A stretch of 64,000 nt of DNA from CAXNKH01 sp049296795. Its GTDB lineage: Bacteria; Pseudomonadota; Gammaproteobacteria; Burkholderiales; Burkholderiaceae_C. The stretch spans positions 1 through 64,000 of the forward strand of contig JBAQTC010000022.1 of NCBI GenBank assembly GCA_049296795.1, given 5' to 3'. The position numbers and the translations under genes are program-made. Below the pieces are notes generated by a model that did not search any database, had not been told where the DNA came from, and saw only the letters and a program-made list of their open reading frames with translations. Within the stretch, counting starts at the first letter, position 1; each line of letters starts with the position of its first letter. Shown here piece after piece: positions 59,109 to 64,000 of the stretch.

Positions 59109-59990
59109 ATGGAAAACAAGCCAACTTATCCCCGTGCGAAACAGCGCTACGTCCGGGTACTGACGATTGCAGGTTCTGATAGCAGCGGTGGCGCGGGCAT
59201 TCAAGCTGATTTGAAAACGATAAGCGCTTTGGGCTGTTACGGCATGACGGCGATCACGGCGATCACGGCTCAAAACACCGTCGGTGTGAAAGCTGTCCAA
59301 GTGCTGCCCGCCGACCTGTTGCAAGCGCAAATTGAAGCGGTGGTCGAGGACATCGGGGTTGATGCCGTGAAAATTGGCATGCTGCCTTCGATTGAGCAGA
59401 TTCAGGTGGTGGCCCAGGCCATTGAGCATTACCAATTTCCCTGGGTGGTGCTCGATCCGGTGATGGTTTCCAGCAGTGGCACGGCGTTGATGGAGCCGGG
59501 CAGTGTGGCGGCCATGGTGGCTGAGCTGTTTCCCCGGGTTAGTTTGGTCACGCCCAATCTGGATGAAGCCAGTTTGTTGTTGGGACGCAGCGTGGCTCGA
59601 ACCGAGGAGATGGATAACGCGGCCAGCGCTTTGTTGACCCTGGGCGCCAAAGCGGTTTTGCTCAAAGGAGGTCATTTGCCGGGAGATCAAATGGTGGATG
59701 TGCTGGCCCAGCCCGGACTTGGCGTGGTACGTTGGCAATCGCCACGCATTGTCAGCGGCAATCTGCACGGTACCGGTTGCACTTTGGCCTCGGCCATTGC
59801 TTCCTATCTGGCTTTGGGTCATGGCCTGGGGCAAGCGATTTCGCTGGCACGAGATTACCTGATGCACGCCATTGTGCGTGGTGCTGAAGTCCAAACGGGA
59901 CAAGGTCAGGGTCCTTTGAATCATGGTCATTCGCCAGTAGCCCTGTGCCTGCGGCCTGCTGACCCTGCTGCCCAAGACGAGCAGGGTTAA
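59109..59990 (+). CDS. thiD: Hydroxymethylpyrimidine/phosphomethylpyrimidine kinase ThiD
   Basis: A 293-residue ribokinase-fold kinase that phosphorylates HMP and HMP-P in thiamine synthesis. TIAGSDSSGGAGIQADLKT, YGMTAITAITAQNT, VVLDPVMVSSSG, VTPNLDEASLLLG and LHGTGCTLASAIASYLA (the anion hole and base Asp-equivalent region) are visible. It runs slightly beyond the usual 270 residues with a tail. It is divergent from thiO and its end overlaps the convergent reductase gene by 4 bases. Confidence 0.95.
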   Translation: MENKPTYPRAKQRYVRVLTIAGSDSSGGAGIQADLKTISALGCYGMTAITAITAQNTVGVKAVQVLPADLLQAQIEAVVEDIGVDAVKIGMLPSIEQIQVVAQAIEHYQFPWVVLDPVMVSSSGTALMEPGSVAAMVAELFPRVSLVTPNLDEASLLLGRSVARTEEMDNAASALLTLGAKAVLLKGGHLPGDQMVDVLAQPGLGVVRWQSPRIVSGNLHGTGCTLASAIASYLALGHGLGQAISLARDYLMHAIVRGAEVQTGQGQGPLNHGHSPVALCLRPADPAAQDEQG

Positions 59991-61087
59991 TCGAACACTG
60001 GGGTTTCCACGCCCAACACCTTGTGCAGCTTGGGGCTGGTGGTGGTGTATTGGAGATGAATTTTTTTGTCCGGGAAGATGTAAGGTGCAGCGGCAAATGC
60101 AGCCAACGCACATTCATGAAAACCCGACAGAATCAATTTCTTTTTCCCCGGGTAGGTATTGATGTCGCCAACAGCGAAAATGCCCGGTGTATTGGTAGCA
60201 AATTTTTCGGTATCGACCTTGAGCTGCTTGCGTTCGATCTCAAGCCCCCAATCGGCGATGGGGCCGAGTTTTGGCGATAGGCCAAAGAACACCAAAAGCA
60301 TGTCCAGCGGCACCACCCGGGTCACGCCGTCGGCGCCCGCGACTTTGATGCCACTGAGCAAGCCCTGAGTCTCTTCGTAACCTGTGACTTGGCCGACGAT
60401 GAACTGCATTTCATAGTCATCACACAAGGCCTTCATTTTCGCGACGCTGGCCGGTGCTGCTTTGAAGCCGTCACGGCGGTGAATCAAAATCACACTTTCG
60501 GCCCTGTTCGGACCTTCGCTACTCAAGTTCAAAGCCCAGTCGAGCGCCGAGTCACCACCACCGACGATGACCAGATTTTTGCCCGCAAAGTCGCTCGGAT
60601 TCTTGACCCGGTAGAACAACTGTGAATCATTGAACTTGTCCAAGCCTTCGACCTTCAGCGTTCGCGGCTGGAATGCACCCACGCCGGCGGCAATGAAAAT
60701 TGTTTTGGTTAAGAACTTGGTTCCTTTGGAGGTGGCCACAAAGAAGCGACCGTCGGCTTGTTGTTCAACCGCTGTGACTTCCTGACCGAAATGGAAAGTT
60801 GCGCCAAAGGGCTCAATTTGTTTGAGCAGGTTGTCAGTCAGTTCTTGCCCGGTGCACACCGGTACCGCAGGGATGTCGTAGATCGGTTTGTCTGGGTACA
60901 GTTCGACGCATTGACCACCTGGGTAAGCCAGGGAATCAATGACATGGGCCTTGATCTCCAGCAGACCTAGTTCGAACACTTGAAACAATCCTACCGGGCC
61001 GGCTCCGACAATCACAGCATCGGTTTCGATCGGTCCTTCATGAGCTTGGGCAGTATTGATCACTTCTTGATTCAGCTTGGGTTCCAT
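59987..61087 (-). CDS. Ferredoxin-NADP reductase, TrxB-like type
   Basis: A 366-residue FAD/NADPH protein. The FAD motif is VIVGAGPVGLFQVFELGLL, YPGGQCVELYPDKPIYDIP is typical of type 2 ferredoxin-NADP reductases, and the NADPH motif is VIVGGGDSALDWALNL. FAVGDINTYPGKKKLILSGFHE ends the FAD domain. The redox CxxC of thioredoxin reductases is absent, which supports the FNR call. The next upstream gene encodes a ferredoxin, 22 bases away, a probable electron partner. Confidence 0.9.
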   Translation of the reverse strand: MEPKLNQEVINTAQAHEGPIETDAVIVGAGPVGLFQVFELGLLEIKAHVIDSLAYPGGQCVELYPDKPIYDIPAVPVCTGQELTDNLLKQIEPFGATFHFGQEVTAVEQQADGRFFVATSKGTKFLTKTIFIAAGVGAFQPRTLKVEGLDKFNDSQLFYRVKNPSDFAGKNLVIVGGGDSALDWALNLSSEGPNRAESVILIHRRDGFKAAPASVAKMKALCDDYEMQFIVGQVTGYEETQGLLSGIKVAGADGVTRVVPLDMLLVFFGLSPKLGPIADWGLEIERKQLKVDTEKFATNTPGIFAVGDINTYPGKKKLILSGFHECALAAFAAAPYIFPDKKIHLQYTTTSPKLHKVLGVETPVFD

Positions 61088-61109
61088 AATTCTCGAGGTT
61101 CTGTCCTGC

Positions 61110-61439
61110 TCAGCGCTGCAGCTCAGAGAGCTTGCCTGTTTTGTCTTTCCAGTCATCGGCATCGGTCGGCGCGGTTTTGCGTTTGGTGATGCTTTTCCAT
61201 GTGGGTAATTTGCTCAATTCGGCATTGAGCGCGGTCATGTGTTGCTGATCGGCTGGAACGTCCTCTTCAGCATAGATCGCATTGACCGGGCACTCGGGAA
61301 TGCAAACGGCGCAATCAATGCATTCATCCGGGTCGATTACCAAAAAATTGGGGCCTTCGCGAAAACAGTCGACGGGACAAACGTCAACGCAATCGGTGTA
61401 TTTGCAGCGGATGCAGGCTTCTGTGACGGTATGGGTCAT
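61110..61439 (-). CDS. fdxA: 7Fe ferredoxin FdxA
   Basis: A 109-residue ferredoxin with one [3Fe-4S] and one [4Fe-4S] cluster. The N-terminal CIRCKYTDCVDVCPVDCF and the second CIDCAVCIPECP provide the ligands. GPNFLVIDPDE between them and the C-terminal helix are typical of FdxA. It is soluble and likely passes electrons to or from the reductase downstream. Confidence 0.96.
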   Translation of the reverse strand: MTHTVTEACIRCKYTDCVDVCPVDCFREGPNFLVIDPDECIDCAVCIPECPVNAIYAEEDVPADQQHMTALNAELSKLPTWKSITKRKTAPTDADDWKDKTGKLSELQR

Positions 61440-61477
61440 TGGGTAAGTGGTAGCAGGGGAAGAATAGACGGCTTATT

Positions 61478-62740
61478 TTAATCGAGCATCACGGCGCCAG
61501 CGGTTTTGTGGGTTGCTGTGTCAACCAGGACCAGGGATCCCATTCCTCGGGATTTGGCATAGGGCAAGCTAAGCAGCGCTTCTTGCAAGCTCAGTTCAAC
61601 CACACCGATGGCGTTGGCATCGAGTTGTGTCGCCACTGTTCGATTCAGGGTATGGATGTCGAGTTGCTCCACAATGCGCTTGATTTTGGTCTTGACCCAG
61701 CGGTGACCATGCAGGGCCCAATAGACGCGACCTGGTACCAGGGGTTCATCGTCTAGCCAGGCTACCGTGGCCCGAAGCTCACGGCTGGATTGGCCGCTTT
61801 GCTCCGTATCGGCAAGCAACCAATCACCGCGGGAAACGTCAAGTTCACGGTCCAGCACAATGCCCGCACTGTTGCCCGCGCTGACGCTTTGGCGCTCACG
61901 AACATGGTTGAGCACCTGAGCCACCGTGGCACTTTGACCGCCGGGGAAAATCCGAACTTTTTGGCCTGGCTGAACTTGGCCCGAGCTCAGTCGGCCCCAG
62001 AATACACGGCGGCCCTGTTGGGTGTCGCTGGAAGATGAGAATTTTTCAACCCACTGCACCGGGAAGGCGAAGTCCAGCGCTAGGTCGGCCGGCATCGCAG
62101 GAAGCTGCTCGAGGATTTGCAGCAGTCCTGGGCCCTGGTAGCCGCACCAATCGGGCCGGGGATCGACCACGTTGTAACCCTGGAGGGCCGAAATGGGAAC
62201 CACCGCATCGATGCTGATGCCAGCAGCCTGGGCAAAATCGTTCAGCGCTGCACGAATATGGGCAAAGGCCAGATCGGGGTCGGCGACTGCATCGAGCTTG
62301 TTGACTGCAAATATGGTTGAAGGAACCCGCAGCAAATGCAGCAGCAAGCTGTGGCGACGGGTTTGCGGTAGCAGTTGGAGCTTGGGATCTTGCCACTTAA
62401 GCTTGGTGGCATCGACCAGGACCACCGCAGCGTCGGCGCTGGAGGCCGCTGTCACCATATTGCGGGTGTATTGCTCGTGCCCGGGGCAGTCACCGATGAT
62501 GAATTTGCGGTTTTCCGTGGCGAAATAGCGGTAGGCCACGTCAATCGTGATGCCTTGCTCGCGCTCGGCTGAGAGTCCATCGGTGAGCAAGGCCAGGTCG
62601 GTCTGACCACCGCGCTGAACACCAGCTAAGTGGTCTTGCAAAACGGCTTTACTGTCAACCAGCAAGCGCCCGATCAAGGTGCTCTTGCCATCGTCAACGC
62701 TGCCGCAGGTGATGAATTTGAGGGCGGAATGTGCCAGCAT
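61478..62740 (-). CDS. cysN: Sulfate adenylyltransferase subunit 1 CysN
   Basis: A 420-residue GTPase subunit of ATP sulfurylase. G1 is GSVDDGKSTLIGRLL, the TDGLSAEREQGITIDVAYRYF region follows, then G3 DCPGHEQYT and G4 NKLD, and then two beta-barrel domains. No CysC kinase domain is fused. It shares one base with the cysD stop (TGATG), so the two subunits are co-translated. It activates sulfate to APS in assimilation. Confidence 0.96.
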   Translation of the reverse strand: MLAHSALKFITCGSVDDGKSTLIGRLLVDSKAVLQDHLAGVQRGGQTDLALLTDGLSAEREQGITIDVAYRYFATENRKFIIGDCPGHEQYTRNMVTAASSADAAVVLVDATKLKWQDPKLQLLPQTRRHSLLLHLLRVPSTIFAVNKLDAVADPDLAFAHIRAALNDFAQAAGISIDAVVPISALQGYNVVDPRPDWCGYQGPGLLQILEQLPAMPADLALDFAFPVQWVEKFSSSSDTQQGRRVFWGRLSSGQVQPGQKVRIFPGGQSATVAQVLNHVRERQSVSAGNSAGIVLDRELDVSRGDWLLADTEQSGQSSRELRATVAWLDDEPLVPGRVYWALHGHRWVKTKIKRIVEQLDIHTLNRTVATQLDANAIGVVELSLQEALLSLPYAKSRGMGSLVLVDTATHKTAGAVMLD

Positions 62741-63672
62741 CAGAAATACCCGTCTTTCTTTCTTTTTTCCATTGAAGCATCGGAGGTTTTGTCGTCCATC
62801 CGGGTGGCACCTCGTTCACTCACATCCGCCGCCAGGGTTTCGATCACGATCTCGGCGGCTGTCGTCGCTGTACTTTCGACTGGGCAGGTGCAGGTGACGT
62901 CCCCCACTGTGCGAAAACGAACTTGACGCTTGACGACGATTTCACCTTCACGCGCCGGGGTCAGTTCAGTCACCGGGACCAACAAACCTTTGCGCTCAAC
63001 CACGTTGCGCGAGTGGCTGTAATAGAGCGAAGGCAGGGCAATAGGTTCGCGGGCTATGTATTGCCAGACGTCGAGCTCAGTCCAGTTCGAGATGGGGAAA
63101 ACGCGGAAATGCTCGCCCTGATGCAAACGGGTATTGAATAAATTCCAGAGCTCAGGCCGCTGGGCCTTGGGTTGCCACTGGCCGAAACTGTCGCGGTGCG
63201 AAAAAATACGTTCTTTGGCACGGGCTTTTTCTTCGTCACGTCGTGCACCGCCGATCAAGGCGTCAAAGCGAAATTCCTCAATCGCCTCCAGCAGGGTGAC
63301 CGACTGGTGCACATTGCGTGATTCGCCCGGGTGGGCCAGTCGCACCGTGCCGCGCGCCATCGAATCTTCGACGCTTCTGATGTGCAACTCGGCCTGTAGT
63401 TCCTTGGCACGGAAATCACGAAAGTCGGTGACTTCGTGAAAGTTATGCCCGGTGTCTATCATTAACAAGGGGTAAGGAATACGGCCCACGCCGAATGCCT
63501 TTTCAGCGCAGCGCAACAAAACCAGCGAGTCTTTACCCCCGGAAAACAACAGGGTGGGGCGCTCAAACACAGCGGCCACTTCGCGCAGGATAAAAATGGT
63601 TTCTTCCTCGAGCGCGTCAAGGTGTTGGTTGCTGAGCTGATGGAGCATGGAGGGTTCGGTACGGGCGTTCAT
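62740..63672 (-). CDS. cysD: Sulfate adenylyltransferase subunit 2 CysD
   Basis: A 310-residue PP-loop ATPase. The P-loop is LLFSGGKDSLVLLRCAEKA, then IDTGHNFHEVTDFRD, RDEEKARAKERIFSHRD and FPISNWTELDVWQYI. It adenylylates sulfate with CysN. The ATG at 63672 lies 10 bases after the cysH stop, and Met9 at 63648 could be an alternative. Gene order cysH-cysD-cysN is on the minus strand. Confidence 0.96.
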   Translation of the reverse strand: MNARTEPSMLHQLSNQHLDALEEETIFILREVAAVFERPTLLFSGGKDSLVLLRCAEKAFGVGRIPYPLLMIDTGHNFHEVTDFRDFRAKELQAELHIRSVEDSMARGTVRLAHPGESRNVHQSVTLLEAIEEFRFDALIGGARRDEEKARAKERIFSHRDSFGQWQPKAQRPELWNLFNTRLHQGEHFRVFPISNWTELDVWQYIAREPIALPSLYYSHSRNVVERKGLLVPVTELTPAREGEIVVKRQVRFRTVGDVTCTCPVESTATTAAEIVIETLAADVSERGATRMDDKTSDASMEKRKKDGYF

Positions 63673-63682
63673 CCGGGTTCAC

Positions 63683-64000
63683 TTAAGGGGTTGCAGACAA
63701 AGCAGGTTGGCTTTGCAGTTGTGGGTCAGGGGCTTGCGCAATCTCGGCGGATTTCACATGCAAGCCACATTCCTTGGCGGCACCGCCCTCAAGCGAGGCC
63801 TCCCACCACCAGCGGCCGGAACGAAAATCCTCGCCCAAGCTGATGGCCCGGGTGCAGGGCGCGCAACCTATGCTGGGGAAAAACTGATCGTGCAAAGGGT
63901 TGTAACTGACCTTGTTATTGCTGATGTAATGCCAGACATCGCCCCAAGTCCAGTTGGCCAGGGGGTTGAACTTGACACGGCGCGGATCGGTCTCATCGAC
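63683..64000 (-). CDS. cysH: Adenylylsulfate/phosphoadenylylsulfate reductase CysH (C-terminal part)
   Basis: The window ends inside this gene. The last about 105 residues are present: VDETDPRRVKFNPLANWTW at the edge, then CAPCTRAISLGEDFRSGRWW and the catalytic KECGLH near the C-terminus. The second Cys pair (CAPC) implies a [4Fe-4S] enzyme that reduces APS rather than PAPS, which agrees with the absence of a CysC domain. It precedes cysD by 10 bases, so the three genes form one unit. Confidence 0.92.
   Translation of the reverse strand, partial: VDETDPRRVKFNPLANWTWGDVWHYISNNKVSYNPLHDQFFPSIGCAPCTRAISLGEDFRSGRWWWEASLEGGAAKECGLHVKSAEIAQAPDPQLQSQPALSATP

Noticed and set aside
55731..59109. Thiamine riboswitch near the thi genes
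   Set aside because: No CTGAGA-type THI-box with its partner motif was seen before thiO, thiD or thiE, and the gaps there are too short.
1..64000. CRISPR arrays, phage genes, rRNA operons, replication origins
   Set aside because: No regularly spaced repeats, phage structural or integrase genes, rRNA sequence or DnaA-box clusters were seen on reading the window.

Overview
The window comes from a Gram-negative betaproteobacterium, most likely a member of the Burkholderiales close to Comamonadaceae. This is inferred from several traits: a tripartite tricarboxylate transporter with extra Bug-type binding proteins, a RelA carrying the EFDD signature of synthetase-only enzymes, the purD/hemF/nadD/rsfS/rlmH/maf/rng run, tolB-pal-cpoB, and fdxA beside a ThiO-type thiamine operon. 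No genus can be named from the sequence alone. Most of the window has moderate GC content. About 34-44 kb is visibly more GC-rich.

Layout. (1) 1-262: a probable IS21-type insertion sequence end that has cut off a divergent 3-hydroxyisobutyrate-dehydrogenase-like gene. (2) 421-11527: eleven co-directional, mostly overlapping genes behind one promoter that contains a TetR-type inverted repeat. They encode a cupin, an old-yellow-enzyme oxidoreductase, a TetR regulator, an atypical epimerase, a DHDPS-like aldolase, TctC-TctB-TctA, a TIM-barrel isomerase, an enolase-superfamily enzyme and a DUF993 protein. This looks like an uptake and catabolic operon for an unidentified organic or sugar acid. 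(3) 11881-16428: two orphan Bug binding proteins, a 3-hydroxyacyl-CoA dehydrogenase, a 3-hydroxybutyrate dehydrogenase and a ferredoxin-like-fold protein. (4) 16487-27105: a coupled housekeeping run (hydrolase, relA, yebC, purD, acyltransferase, hemF, nadD, rsfS, rlmH, maf, rng).

(5) 27110-50999: a large surface-glycan locus joined directly to rng. Its left part makes GDP-mannose and GDP-L-fucose (manC, gmd, fcl) and encodes several glycosyltransferases. Its middle (34.0-44.1 kb) is a GC-rich block. Within it, eight minus-strand genes form a tightly packed operon: a tandem nucleotidyltransferase, GtrA, a DPM1/GtrB-like transferase, a GDPD-like phosphodiesterase, a membrane glycosyltransferase fused to a phosphoribulokinase/uridine-kinase-like domain, a HAD phosphatase, a class II aldolase and a second membrane glycosyltransferase. 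This set is the best candidate for an undescribed system, possibly one that makes, activates and attaches an unusual phosphorylated residue to a glycan. Right of it lie a GT10 fucosyltransferase, further transferases, a polysaccharide deacetylase, an MsbA-type exporter and two GT2 genes.

(6) 51011-64000: tolB-pal-cpoB without tolQRA, a YeeE/YedE sulfur transporter, tcdA, tRNA-Lys with a strong terminator, a DUF3297 protein, thiOSGE with divergent thiD, a ferredoxin-NADP reductase, fdxA, and the sulfate-assimilation genes cysN, cysD and partial cysH.
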